Part shown: positions 1-11,317 of the stretch, piece after piece
How positions within the stretch are numbered: position 1 is the first letter of the stretch
How the letters are laid out: every line of letters starts with the position of its first letter
Assembly: GCA_942493275.1 (NCBI GenBank)
Contig: OW818687.1
Span: 1,116,001-1,180,000, forward strand
Direction: 5' to 3'
DNA: 64,000 nt
From: G942493275 sp942493275
Lineage (GTDB): Bacteria; Actinomycetota; Coriobacteriia; Anaerosomatales; PHET01
Notes under the pieces: generated by a model
Seen by the model: the letters and a program-made list of their open reading frames with translations, nothing else
Databases searched by the model: none
What the model was told of the DNA's origin: nothing
Made by a program: the position numbers and the translations under genes

Positions 1-130
1 CGTTGGTACACCATTAAAGCAACGCTCATGCCCTAAGTGCGGTCGGTGTCTTTGCAAGTTGGTATCGGATTCTAGCGCGGTTCACCTCTTCGCGCACCTT
101 ACCGAGGCGTCACCCGCTCCTACGCGAAGA

Positions 131-2314
131 CTACCTGCCGAGCAGCTCCCCCACCCTTCGCTTGGCCGTCCTTCTGACGCCGATCACGTAGGCCACCAGA
201 GAGGCACCGGTCAGCCCGAGATAGAGCGCCAGCGACAACCGCACGACTCCCCTACCGTGGTTGGGGCCGAACACGATCGCGAGCGCGGTAACGATGCCGA
301 TGGCGCCGCCGGCGTACAGCAGCCAGCGGGGCCTGGCGGTGTCGTGAACATTTCGTGCAAGGTACAGGTCGGCCGCTCCGCGCGCCATCGCGTAGACCGC
401 CACTGCGGCCCCAAAGTAGCGGCGTGCGGTATCGGGATCGGCGAACAGGAGCGATGCGATCGCGAGCCCGGCGACTCCCATGAGCAGCGTGGGGAGCGCT
501 GTTGTGACGAAGCTGAAACGCGTCCCGGCGGTGTTGCGCTTCATCCCGATGGCGCCCACGATCGCGCTCACCGAGGCAATCGCTATCCATGCCGCGAATC
601 CGAGAGTCAGCAGATCGGTCGGAACCGGGTGGAGGCCGACGACGACGGCCGCCGCTGCAAGGTTCAGCACGCCGGCCCGCAGGAGCGAGCTCTCCGCACT
701 GCCGGTGATTCGCCGCACGAGATCGTCTCGGCTGCTCGCGGGCGCCGGTTGCGCGTTCTCCGCCAGCACGATCGCCCGGTCATCATCCGGCAGGATTCCG
801 CGCACTGCGGCCGAGGGACTCACGTAGGGCAGTCCGCGCTCTCCTGGTACCACCGACGCCTCGAATCCGTCCCGGCCCCGGCAGTACTCGGCCAGATACC
901 TGGTGGGCGTCAGCGCATCCTCGGCAGGACTGACGAAGCGCACGGGTGCGGGCACCTGCCCGAGCAACTGCTCGGCGTCCACCGCCAGCACGGCGTTTTC
1001 CACCGAGCGCATCAGCGGCACCAGGCGCGCTTCGATCTGCTCGGAACGCGCCGATCCCGTGCGCTCGGCGTCAGCGAGCCGCAAGGCCATCTCGCGCAGC
1101 GCCAGGGTTCGCGCGGCACGCTCGTCGGTCGCCATCGCGTCAAGTGATACGCCGGGCTCGAGCAGCCCTGCCGAGAACGCGACCACCCCGGCGCTGCGCT
1201 CCGGCACCGTCGCCGCGCACCCGAGCGCGATCGTCGCGCCGAGCCCCTCTCCCACGAACGTCACCCGGCGGTGCGGACCCCACAGAGCCGTCACGGTACC
1301 AAGCACCGCCGCGACGTGATCAGCGAGGGTGTAGTGCATGCTGAGCGGCGCCGGAGAGTCCCCGAAGCCGAGCAGATCGATCACAGCCACGTCGCGGCAG
1401 CGAGCCACGATCTCGGCGGCGGGAATCCACGCCGTACTCGGGTTGCGCGTGCCGTGAAGCATGACCAGCGGCTCTCCGCTGCCGCCGCGCCACGCGACAT
1501 TCAGCTCCCGGACTTCGTCGCGCACGATCTCCTCGGCCACGCGCTCCGGCATGTTCCACAACACCATGTGGTCCGCAGCAAGTCCTCCGATACGCCGGAT
1601 CTCCATGTCAGGCTTGAGCCGCTTGAGCGAGGGCGCCTGGTCGAGCTTCACGATGGCATCGTGAACCCCGATCGCGTGTACCACCGGCATGGTCAGCTTT
1701 GGCAGATCGTCCACCCACGTCGCCTTGTTCACGGTGTTTTCGAGGTTCCTGCTCATGACTTCCCAGTGCGTCGGGATGTCCTCGGAGTGAAACGCCTCCT
1801 CGAGCGGCTTCTCGATCGCACCGCTCGCGAGCTTGTAGAGGAAGCTGTCTCGCTGCTTCGAGGTGGCGAGTGCGTTCCACATCTTCTGCGAACCCACGTC
1901 CCAGAAGTACTTGAGCCCGCTGGCCCTGAGCTCGGACGCCGGAAGGTAGAACGGGGCGTCGAGCAAGAAGAGCCGGCGCAGCCTGTGCGGATATGTGGAG
2001 GCATACCGGAGTGCGATGTCGCCGCCGAGCGAGTACCCCACGAGCAGGAACTGGTCGTCCACGCCCATGTCCGCCAGCGTCTTCTCGATGACGAGCGCGT
2101 GCTCGTCCGCCGAGTAGTCGATGTCGAGCGGCTTGGGACTCGCCCCGAAGCCGAGAAGGTCGAACGCGATGAACCGGTAGCCGTCACCTATGGTGTCGAT
2201 GACCGTGCGCCAATCGCCCCCGTCGGAGTTGATGCCGTGAAGCATCACAATCACGGGTCCGGTTCCCTCATCGAAGTGCGCGTGCAAACGCAGGGTACTG
2301 ATGTCAGTCGCCAT
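131..2314 (-). CDS. Tandem alpha/beta-hydrolase protein with C-terminal HdeD-like membrane domain
   Basis: 727 residues in three parts. Residues about 1-270 are a complete alpha/beta hydrolase: oxyanion motif LHG at 25-27, nucleophile elbow GYSLGG with Ser95, probable Asp219 and His249. Residues about 280-510 are a second hydrolase fold (LHG at 286-288), but its elbow reads GEGLG with Glu356 in place of Ser, and no His is seen at the expected end, so it is probably not catalytic. The last 190 residues hold about five hydrophobic segments like HdeD/DUF308 membrane proteins. The substrate is unknown. The gene is divergent from a TetR regulator, which may control it. The domain reading is fairly sure; the function is not. 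Confidence 0.85.
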   Translation of the reverse strand: MATDISTLRLHAHFDEGTGPVIVMLHGINSDGGDWRTVIDTIGDGYRFIAFDLLGFGASPKPLDIDYSADEHALVIEKTLADMGVDDQFLLVGYSLGGDIALRYASTYPHRLRRLFLLDAPFYLPASELRASGLKYFWDVGSQKMWNALATSKQRDSFLYKLASGAIEKPLEEAFHSEDIPTHWEVMSRNLENTVNKATWVDDLPKLTMPVVHAIGVHDAIVKLDQAPSLKRLKPDMEIRRIGGLAADHMVLWNMPERVAEEIVRDEVRELNVAWRGGSGEPLVMLHGTRNPSTAWIPAAEIVARCRDVAVIDLLGFGDSPAPLSMHYTLADHVAAVLGTVTALWGPHRRVTFVGEGLGATIALGCAATVPERSAGVVAFSAGLLEPGVSLDAMATDERAARTLALREMALRLADAERTGSARSEQIEARLVPLMRSVENAVLAVDAEQLLGQVPAPVRFVSPAEDALTPTRYLAEYCRGRDGFEASVVPGERGLPYVSPSAAVRGILPDDDRAIVLAENAQPAPASSRDDLVRRITGSAESSLLRAGVLNLAAAAVVVGLHPVPTDLLTLGFAAWIAIASVSAIVGAIGMKRNTAGTRFSFVTTALPTLLMGVAGLAIASLLFADPDTARRYFGAAVAVYAMARGAADLYLARNVHDTARPRWLLYAGGAIGIVTALAIVFGPNHGRGVVRLSLALYLGLTGASLVAYVIGVRRTAKRRVGELLGR

Positions 2315-2462
2315 TCAAGCTCCCCCGCTTGGTCGTACCATTGTGCCCTCTTGAGTACCACATTACTCCATGAGCGATACCCGCATACGATGATGTATTG
2401 TCGGTGAGACGGACGAGGGAGCGCGCGAGACCGATCCCGCGCGACGGAGGTGCACCAGAGAC

Positions 2463-3137
2463 GTGAGCACTCAAGAGCAGCTGGCCGGGTCGGAGTCTGC
2501 GGCGCCCAAGAACCGCGACACGCGCAGGAGGCGTGAGACCAAGGAGCGGCTGTTCGCAGCCGCGGCCGAGGTCTTCGCGGAGGTCGGGATCGGTGGCGCG
2601 AGCATTGAGCTCATCTCGGAACGTGCCGGATTCACACGCGGCGCCTTCTACTCCAACTTCTCGTCCAAGGAGGAGCTGCTCGTCGCGCTGGTCGAGCAGG
2701 AGCAGGTCGCGCGGGTCGAACGGCTCGACCGCGCCATCACCATCGCTATGGACGCGGCGATGCCCACGACAATGGACGAGGTCGTCGGTCTCGTACTCGA
2801 AAGCTTCTTCGAGCTGCACGAGCCGAGCAAGACCTGGCTGATGATGCGGCGCGAGTTCCAGCTCTCCGCTCTCCGAGATCCCAGGGTCGCTGAGATCTTC
2901 ACCACCTACGAGACGGCAGCCTACGACCGGATCGCCGAGACGGTGGTCGCTGCACTCGAGCGAGCAGGCCTCAGGCCCACTGTCGCGCCCAACATACTGG
3001 CGCGTGTCCTCGAGAGCATCTTCGAGTTCGGACTCCAGGAGTCGTTCCTCGATGCGGAGAGCACCGAGGCCCCCGAGGCCGCCGTCGCCCGCACGCTCAC
3101 GCCGGTTCTGGCACGCCTGACCGAGTTCGCCGAGTAG
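2463..3137 (+). CDS. TetR/AcrR family transcriptional regulator
   Basis: 224 residues. The N-terminal 30-80 region is a typical TetR helix-turn-helix: RRETKERLFAAAAEVFAEVG, then GASIELISERAGFTRGAFYSNF and a KEELL helix. The rest is an all-helical ligand-binding and dimerisation domain without recognisable specificity. The GTG start at 2463 follows a GGAGG sequence at about 2444. It is transcribed away from the hydrolase-fusion gene, so the 148-bp gap between them is the likely operator region. Target and inducer are inferred only from this arrangement. Confidence 0.93.
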   Translation: MSTQEQLAGSESAAPKNRDTRRRRETKERLFAAAAEVFAEVGIGGASIELISERAGFTRGAFYSNFSSKEELLVALVEQEQVARVERLDRAITIAMDAAMPTTMDEVVGLVLESFFELHEPSKTWLMMRREFQLSALRDPRVAEIFTTYETAAYDRIAETVVAALERAGLRPTVAPNILARVLESIFEFGLQESFLDAESTEAPEAAVARTLTPVLARLTEFAE

Positions 3138-3148
3138 TCTCAGGAAAC

Positions 3149-3193
3149 AATAAACGCCTTCGCGGCAACTCGGCTCACGCGAAGGCGTTTATT
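3149..3193. terminator. Bidirectional intrinsic terminator between the TetR gene and tRNA-Ile
   Basis: A 16-bp perfect inverted repeat (3149-3164 with 3178-3193, arm AATAAACGCCTTCGCG) surrounds a 13-base loop. A/T-rich ends on both arms allow termination in both directions, which fits the convergent TetR gene and tRNA. Confidence 0.9.
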
Positions 3194-3204
3194 AGTGATG
3201 ATGG

Positions 3205-3278
3205 TGGGCCCGGATGGATTCGAACCATCGACCTCACGGTTATCAGCCGTGCGCTCTAACCAACTGAGCTACGGGCCC
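3205..3278 (-). tRNA. tRNA-Ile (anticodon GAU)
   Basis: 74 nt on the minus strand with a 7-bp acceptor stem (GGGCCCG with CGGGCCC), discriminator A, D-loop AGCTCAGTTGGTTAGAGC, anticodon loop CTGATAA and T-loop GGTTCGAATCC. CCA is not encoded. It stands alone, without the tRNA-Ala that often accompanies it. Confidence 0.97.
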
Positions 3279-3301
3279 ACATGGGGGTGAAACGCCCGCA
3301 T

Positions 3302-3330
3302 ACCATACCCGACGCGTGATTCAGGGTCAA
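3302..3330 (-). promoter_or_regulatory. Sigma-70-type promoter of tRNA-Ile
   Basis: On the minus strand TTGACC (3330-3325) and TATGGT (3307-3302) are separated by exactly 17 bp. The predicted start near 3295 is about 17 nt before the mature tRNA 5' end. Confidence 0.75.
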
Positions 3331-3420
3331 GAAGCCGGGCTCGCCCGCGTTGCAGCAGGCAGCGATATGATGAGACAGGGTAGACACTACCTGTCCGATG
3401 CGTGCGAAAGGAGGCGGCTG

Positions 3421-3921
3421 ATGGTTCACGTTCGGATCGCGAGTCTCGCCGTCGACCCCCGCACCAACCAGCCGGTCGTCGTCCTCAAGCCGCTCGACGA
3501 GGAGTCCGGCAGCGGGCGCCTTCTCCCCATCTGGATCGGACATCCCGAAGCCACCGCCATCCTGCTCGCCCTCGAGGGCGTAGAGACTCCTCGGCCGATG
3601 ACGCACGACCTGCTTCGCGACGTGATCGACGCGCTCGGAGCCTACGTGGAGAGAGTCGAGGTCACGCGCGTGGACGGCGGCACATTCTACGGCGCCGTCA
3701 TCCTTCGAGGCGAGGAGCTGTCTCGCGTCGTGGACGCCCGTCCCTCGGACTGCATCGCACTGGCGGTTCGCATCGGGGCGCCGATCTTCGTCGCCGAGGA
3801 CGTGCTCGAGGCCGCCGGGGTTCCCGACGAGCCGCGCGACGAGGTGGTCGACGAGGAGGCCGAGCTCGAGGCCTTCCGGGAGTTCCTCGAAAGCGTCGAC
3901 CCCGAGGACTTCCAGGGCTGA
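3421..3921 (+). CDS. DUF151 / bifunctional nuclease (BFN) family protein
   Basis: 166 residues matching the BFN/DUF151 family: an N-terminal beta strand set (VVVLKPLDEESGSGRLLPIWIG), the PEATAILLALEGVETPRPMTHDLL core and the ARPSDCIALAVRIGAPIFVAEDVLE signature, then a short acidic tail. The ATG at 3421 is chosen because AAAGGAGG lies at about 3407-3414. Family members have been reported as nucleases and are widespread in actinobacteria; the cellular role here is unknown. The gene is single, convergent with the ABC exporter genes. Confidence 0.9.
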   Translation: MVHVRIASLAVDPRTNQPVVVLKPLDEESGSGRLLPIWIGHPEATAILLALEGVETPRPMTHDLLRDVIDALGAYVERVEVTRVDGGTFYGAVILRGEELSRVVDARPSDCIALAVRIGAPIFVAEDVLEAAGVPDEPRDEVVDEEAELEAFREFLESVDPEDFQG

Positions 3922-3931
3922 CGGGTTCGCG

Positions 3932-5128
3932 TCACTCGTAGCGGAGCGCTTCGATCGGGTCGAGACGCGAGGCCTTCCACGCCGGGTAGACGCCGAAGAA
4001 GATGCCGACCGCCGCGCTGAACGTGAACGCGAGCGCGACCGCCCACCACGTCACCTCGGTTGGCACCCACCTGGTCAGAGCGGCCGAGCCGCCCCAGCCG
4101 AGCGCGATTCCGATGGCGCCGCCGGCGACCGACAACAGGACCGCTTCGATGACGAACTGCGCCAGGATGTCGTAGGTGCGTGCGCCGACCGCCTTGCGGA
4201 TTCCGATCTCACGCGTCCGCTCCGACACGCTCACGAGCATGATGTTCATGATTCCGATGCCGCCCACGAGCAGTGAGATGCCGGCGATTCCCGCGAGCAT
4301 CACCGTGAGCGTGCCGAGCAACGACGAGAGAATCCCGAGCGTCTGCTCCTGGGTGAAGACGGTGAACTCATCGCCGAACTTGGGCCGGAGCGTCTGCTCG
4401 ACCTGCGCCTTCACCAGATCGATCTGCTCGGCGTCCTTGGCCTTGATGATGATCGTCGACAAGTCGCGTGTCCCCAGGAGGCGCTGCGCGGTGGTCGAGG
4501 GCATGTAGATCTGGTTGTCCGAGTCACCCGAGAGGGTTCCGCCTTGCTTGGCGAGCTGGCCGATGACCGTGAACCGCTCGCCGTTGATGAACAGCTCTCG
4601 GCCGACCGGGTTCTGGCCGGGGAAGAGTTCGTCAGCGGGGGTCGCGCCGAGCGCCACGACGCGGCTGGCGGTCGCATGCTCGCTGCGGTTGTAGTGCCGG
4701 CCGTTCACGTACGAGGCGCTGAAGACCTCTGTGCCGCTCTCGTTGGCCGCAGCGATCGTCGAGCGCAGCTGGCGGTTACCGGCCTTGAGCGTGCCCGGAG
4801 CCTGGAGGACCGGTACCACTATGGCGATGTCTCCGACCCGGCGGTCGACAAGCTCGGCATCGTCGTTGTTGAACGGCTTGCCCACGCTCGCGCCCGGCCC
4901 GCCCGGCCCCCCTCCCCCTTCGGAGAAGTTGCCGGGGAACACGAACAGCAGGTTGCTGCCGAGCCCCTCGATCTGACCGGTGATCTCTTGCTGGACGCCC
5001 GAACCGATCGCGACGAGCAGGATGACCGCCGCGACGCCGATGATCACGCCGAGCATCGTCAACGCGCTACGGACCTTGTTGGCGTTGAGCGCCTTGAGCG
5101 CGATACGCATGATCTCCAGCACATTCAC
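3932..5128 (-). CDS. MacB/FtsX-type ABC transporter permease
   Basis: 398 residues. One membrane helix near residues 20-42 (VRSALTMLGVIIGVAAVILLVAIGSG), a large extracytoplasmic MacB_PCD domain (about 45-240), then three helices of the FtsX domain (about 270-390) with the conserved NIMLVSVSERTREIGIRKAVGA loop. This is the four-helix topology of MacB-like permeases, but the ATPase is a separate protein. The GTG start overlaps the stop of the ATPase gene by 4 nt, so the two are translationally coupled. The substrate cannot be read from the sequence. Confidence 0.93.
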   Translation of the reverse strand: MNVLEIMRIALKALNANKVRSALTMLGVIIGVAAVILLVAIGSGVQQEITGQIEGLGSNLLFVFPGNFSEGGGGPGGPGASVGKPFNNDDAELVDRRVGDIAIVVPVLQAPGTLKAGNRQLRSTIAAANESGTEVFSASYVNGRHYNRSEHATASRVVALGATPADELFPGQNPVGRELFINGERFTVIGQLAKQGGTLSGDSDNQIYMPSTTAQRLLGTRDLSTIIIKAKDAEQIDLVKAQVEQTLRPKFGDEFTVFTQEQTLGILSSLLGTLTVMLAGIAGISLLVGGIGIMNIMLVSVSERTREIGIRKAVGARTYDILAQFVIEAVLLSVAGGAIGIALGWGGSAALTRWVPTEVTWWAVALAFTFSAAVGIFFGVYPAWKASRLDPIEALRYE

Positions 5129-5940
5129 TCGGTGGCCTCCTCGAGGTCGATCTCGAGGAACCGCTCGAGTTCCGCCTGTGCATCGATGCGGTCGTCGACG
5201 TGCCGGTCGACGCTGATGCGCCCGTCGGATATCTCGACCACGCGCTGGGCGTGGCGAGCGACGTTGGCATCGTGAGTGACCAGCACGATCGTGATGCCCT
5301 GCCGGTTGAGGTTCTGCAGAAACGCCATCACCTCGACCCCGGAGCGCGAGTCCAGGTTGCCGGTGGGCTCATCGGCGAGAACGATCGACGGCTCGGTCAC
5401 GAGCGCTCTGGCGATGGCGACGCGCTGCTGCTGCCCGCCGGAGAGCTGGTTGGGCATGTGGCCGAGCCGATCACCCAGCCCAACGCTCTCGAGCGCCGCT
5501 TTGGCTCGCTGCGCGCGTTCCGCACCACTCAGCCCCGCGTAGATCAGCGGGAGCTCGACGTTGGCCTGCGCGGTCGTACGCGAAAGCAGGTTGAACGCCT
5601 GAAAGACGAAGCCAATGCGCTTGTTGCGGACGGCCGCGAGTTCGTTGGGCGACATGTCCGACACGTCGACACCGTCGATGGTCACCGTGCCTGTCGTGGG
5701 ATGGTCGAGGAGCCCGACGATGTGCATGAGCGTCGACTTGCCGGAGCCCGAAGGCCCCATGATGGCGAGCATCTCACCCTCGCACACCTGCAAGTCGACG
5801 CCGCGCAGCGCGTGGACGAGAATCTCGTCCAGCACGTACTTCTTGGTGACGTTGCTGGCTTCGAGCACCACCACGCGATCCGGACACTGGCCCCCAGGGC
5901 CGGCATCCGGGATCGTCGGCGTGGCCTCGTCTGTTGTCAT
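5125..5940 (-). CDS. ABC transporter ATP-binding protein (MacB/LolD type)
   Basis: 271 residues. Walker A GPSGSGKST (about 83-91), Q-loop VFQAFNLL, signature LSGGQQQRVAIARAL, Walker B IVLADEPTGNLDS and H-loop VTHDAN are all intact. It lies between the membrane fusion protein and the permease with an 8-nt gap and a 4-nt overlap, so the three form one operon. Such ATPases drive mechanotransmission for periplasmic or extracellular export rather than classical import. The N-terminal 28 residues precede the usual start of the domain and are poorly conserved in character. Confidence 0.95.
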   Translation of the reverse strand: MTTDEATPTIPDAGPGGQCPDRVVVLEASNVTKKYVLDEILVHALRGVDLQVCEGEMLAIMGPSGSGKSTLMHIVGLLDHPTTGTVTIDGVDVSDMSPNELAAVRNKRIGFVFQAFNLLSRTTAQANVELPLIYAGLSGAERAQRAKAALESVGLGDRLGHMPNQLSGGQQQRVAIARALVTEPSIVLADEPTGNLDSRSGVEVMAFLQNLNRQGITIVLVTHDANVARHAQRVVEISDGRISVDRHVDDRIDAQAELERFLEIDLEEATE

Positions 5941-5948
5941 GAGCCGGG

Positions 5949-7433
5949 CTACTCGGACGTGACTCGGACCGTCATGCCGTCCGTGTACTGGGTCGAGCCC
6001 GACAGCGCGACCTCGTCGCCCGCGGCCAGGCCCTCGACGACCTCGACCTCGGTATCGGTCGTCGCGCCGACGGTGATCTCGGTCTTCTTCAGCACGCTGT
6101 TGTCGATGAGGTAGACGAAGTCCGTGCCGCCCTCGCTGAACAGCGCCTCGACCGGGATGGTGAGTGCCGCTCCGACCGAGCTGACTTCGATCTCGGCGTC
6201 GCCCTTCATGCCGAGAAGGATGTCGGCCTCCGTCTCGATGAGCTCGATCTCGATGAAGAAGACGGTGCCGCCGGTCGCGGTGGGCTGAGCGGTCGGATTC
6301 ACGCGCCGCACGACCGACTCGAAGACGTCGCCAGGAAACGCGTCCAAGGTCACGCCGACCTTCTGGCCGACCTTCACCCGGTCGACATCCGCCTCATCGA
6401 CCTCGGCGTTGAACTTCAGGGCGTCCAGGTCCACCACCGTGAACGGTGCGGAGCCCGGGGTGACGGCGGTGCCCTCGCCCGGCAGTGCGGACTGGGCGCC
6501 CGCCGCACCGAGCGCGGCGGCTCCGCCGGCGTTGAAGACGACGACTCCGTCGATAGGTGCGGTCAGAGTCGCCTTGTCGAGGTTATCCTCTGCGAGACTG
6601 AGCGCCAGGGCAGCCTGCTGAACACCGTCTTCGGCGGCCTGACGCTGCGCGCACGAGTCCGCATTCTGAAGCTTGATGTACTGGGCCTGCGCTCCCTTGT
6701 AGGCGGCATACGCCTGGTCGACTCCGGCCTGCGCCTGGGCACGAGCGCCCGCGAGGTCAGTAGACACGACCTGCTCGTAGGCGACCTCAGCGTTGAGATA
6801 GCCCGCATAGGCAGCATCGCGTGCTGCGGCTGCTGCCGCAACGGTGGCGTCGGTCGAGGGGTTCGGGGAAACGGCAACGGCGGCGTTGTATGCCGCGAGT
6901 GCGTTCTTGTAGGCATTCTCGGCAGCGACCACCCCGGCCTCGGCGGCATCGATCTGCGTCTGGCTCGGCGCCTGGTCACTGATGGCGTCCAACGAAGCCT
7001 TTGCGGCGATATAGCTCTGGTACGCCGCATCGACCTGTGCGCGCGCGGCGCTCAGGTCTGCCGGCCCGGTGGCCTGGGCGTCGATGGCCGCAAGCTGTGC
7101 TTCTGCCTGCGAAAGGCCCGCTTGCGCCTGGGCGACCTGCAGCTCGAGCGGCGCGGTGTCGAGTTGGGCGATCTTCTCACCGGCGGTGACGGTAGCGCCG
7201 TCGCTCACATAGACCTCGGAGATGGTTGCGGCGGCCGGAGGGAACACGTCCGCGCTCAGCCCGGTGTCGACCTTGCCCGAAGCGGTCACCGTGACGGCGA
7301 GCTCCTGCTCGACGACCTCGGCGCTCTCGACCTCAGGCCCGGCGCCCTGCCCGCCTATTACAAAGAAAGCCGCCACACCGGCGACTACTACGAGCGTCAC
7401 GATGGCTGCGATGATCTTGGCCCTTTTGGACAA
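5949..7433 (-). CDS. HlyD/MacA-like membrane fusion protein
   Basis: 494 residues: a membrane anchor near residues 8-28, a biotinyl-lipoyl half (TVTASGKVDTGLSADVFPPA), a very long Ala/Gln-rich alpha-helical hairpin (about 90-285), the returning lipoyl half (LTAPIDGVVVFNAGG), and beta-barrel/membrane-proximal domains. The TTG at 7433 is chosen because GGGAGG lies 5 nt upstream; a longer reading from 7496 has no ribosome binding site. It heads the operon with the ABC ATPase and permease. The hairpin is longer than in canonical MacA, as often seen in Gram-positive relatives, where it may reach through the cell wall (inference). Confidence 0.92.
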   Translation of the reverse strand: MSKRAKIIAAIVTLVVVAGVAAFFVIGGQGAGPEVESAEVVEQELAVTVTASGKVDTGLSADVFPPAAATISEVYVSDGATVTAGEKIAQLDTAPLELQVAQAQAGLSQAEAQLAAIDAQATGPADLSAARAQVDAAYQSYIAAKASLDAISDQAPSQTQIDAAEAGVVAAENAYKNALAAYNAAVAVSPNPSTDATVAAAAAARDAAYAGYLNAEVAYEQVVSTDLAGARAQAQAGVDQAYAAYKGAQAQYIKLQNADSCAQRQAAEDGVQQAALALSLAEDNLDKATLTAPIDGVVVFNAGGAAALGAAGAQSALPGEGTAVTPGSAPFTVVDLDALKFNAEVDEADVDRVKVGQKVGVTLDAFPGDVFESVVRRVNPTAQPTATGGTVFFIEIELIETEADILLGMKGDAEIEVSSVGAALTIPVEALFSEGGTDFVYLIDNSVLKKTEITVGATTDTEVEVVEGLAAGDEVALSGSTQYTDGMTVRVTSE

Positions 7434-7502
7434 CGTTGCCTCCCTAGAGGTCTGAACAGACACCCTTGCATTGTTCCACAACAGGCTCCCGCGCATTCAC
7501 GC

Positions 7503-8169
7503 TCACGCACGGTCCCCCACGAACAGCTGAACCACCTCGGACATGTCGGCGACCACGCAGTCCGGACCGGGCCGCATCACGCGCTCCCGGTCCGATACTC
7601 CCCAAAGCGCGCCGACCGCCAAAGCCCCTGCTCCCAACGCCGCAGAGACGTCGTGCGGGCTGTCTCCCACGTACGCGCACCGCTCTGCGGGGATGCCGAG
7701 AAGGCCGGCGGCGTAGAGCACGGGATAGGGATCCGGCTTGTGGCGCTCGACGTCTTCGCACGCCACGACAACTTCGAAGAAGCGGTCCAGCTGGAACCGC
7801 TCGAGCGCCCGCATCGCGAGCGCTCTCGACTTCGATGTGACTACGCCCAGGCGGTAGCGGCCAACCAGCTCGACCAGCGCCTCCTCGACGCCCGGATACT
7901 CGGCGATCAACTGATCGTGAACCACCGCGTTGTGCGCCCGATAGACCCGGAGCAGGTCGTCGACGTGCTCCTCGGAGAACTCGCTCATCTGCACGGCGAG
8001 CGGAACTCCCACGTTGTGCATCAGCACCTCGTCCGGCAGCGCCTGGCCCAGAACCTCATGTGTCGCGTGCCGCATGGAAGACAAGATGAGGGCGACCGTG
8101 TCGACCAGCGTCCCGTCCAAATCGAAGAGGACCGCCTCCGTTGAGGCGATCCTCTTCGCGAGTTCAGCG

Positions 8170-8192
<23 letters not shown>
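7503..8192 (-). CDS. HAD-family phosphatase (phosphoglycolate phosphatase/PpaX-like)
   Basis: 229 residues. HAD motif I FDLDGTLVDT, motif II VVTSKS, motif III Lys within HKPDPYPVL and motif IV AYVGDSPHD are all present; the helical cap lies between motifs I and II. The substrate could be phosphoglycolate, pyrophosphate or a sugar phosphate; the motifs do not decide. The ATG at 8192 is chosen because it gives a normal HAD N-terminus; it overlaps the end of gyrA by 23 nt, so the gene is probably translated from the gyrase transcript. Confidence 0.92.
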
Positions 8193-10782
<2,590 letters not shown>

Positions 10783-11316
10783 TTAGAGCACTCCTCGCTG
10801 TCGCAATGTTCTCAACGTCAACCACACAGCTGCGGCGATGAATCCGCCACCAAAGAGCAGGATCACTGATCCGCCCGTCGCTCCCACCGCGCCGGTTCGG
10901 CTTGACCCCACGATCGCGGCCACGCCCCAGATCACCAGCACCCCGCCCAGAGCCGCCAGGAACAAAGCGACCCCGATCGCGAACCTCCACAGTCCCGCTC
11001 CGGCCTTCGGCTCCTCGGCGGCAAGACCCGCCATGAGCTCGATCATCCGCGCCTCTTCGATCACGGCCGGTTTCTTCTCCGCCACCATCGGCGGTCCGGG
11101 CTCCGGCTCGCTCGGCGCCTCTGCCGGCGCCGCCTCCGGTGCCGCCGGCTGGTCCGCGACCGGCGCTTCGGACTCCTGCGCCTGCTGTCGCTCGCGCTCT
11201 AAGAAGGCGTCCCGCTCCCAGGGCGGCGGCTCGAACCGCTTGGGTTCGCGTCGCTCAGAGGGCGGGATGTTGAAGGAGTTGTCTCCCACGAGCCCGGCTC
11301 CGGCCTTCCCCTCCAC
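10783..11316 (-). CDS. Small membrane protein between gyrB and gyrA
   Basis: About 177 residues. A Pro/Glu/Ala-rich, charged N-terminal half (ERREPKRFEPPPWERDAFLE) is followed by two hydrophobic helices near the C-terminus (FAIGVALFLAALGGVLVIWG and SVILLFGGGFIAAAVWLTL). No family is recognised. The GTG at 11316 starts one base after the gyrB stop; a second GTG at 11289, with GGAG 8 nt upstream, is an equally good start. The gene sits inside the gyrase operon, with its stop touching the gyrA start. A role linked to gyrase is only an inference from position. Confidence 0.75.
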   Translation of the reverse strand: MEGKAGAGLVGDNSFNIPPSERREPKRFEPPPWERDAFLERERQQAQESEAPVADQPAAPEAAPAEAPSEPEPGPPMVAEKKPAVIEEARMIELMAGLAAEEPKAGAGLWRFAIGVALFLAALGGVLVIWGVAAIVGSSRTGAVGATGGSVILLFGGGFIAAAVWLTLRTLRQRGVL

Positions 11317-11317
11317 G

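Noticed and set aside
2..130. CPKCG-like residues in the plus-strand frame at the left edge
   Set aside because: The frame has no stop where a zinc-ribbon protein should end and runs on as an antisense shadow of the hydrolase gene. No gene is seen in 1-130.
7450..7461. GTCTG/CAGAC inverted repeat upstream of the membrane fusion protein gene
   Set aside because: Short 5-bp arms, no matching regulator; could be chance.
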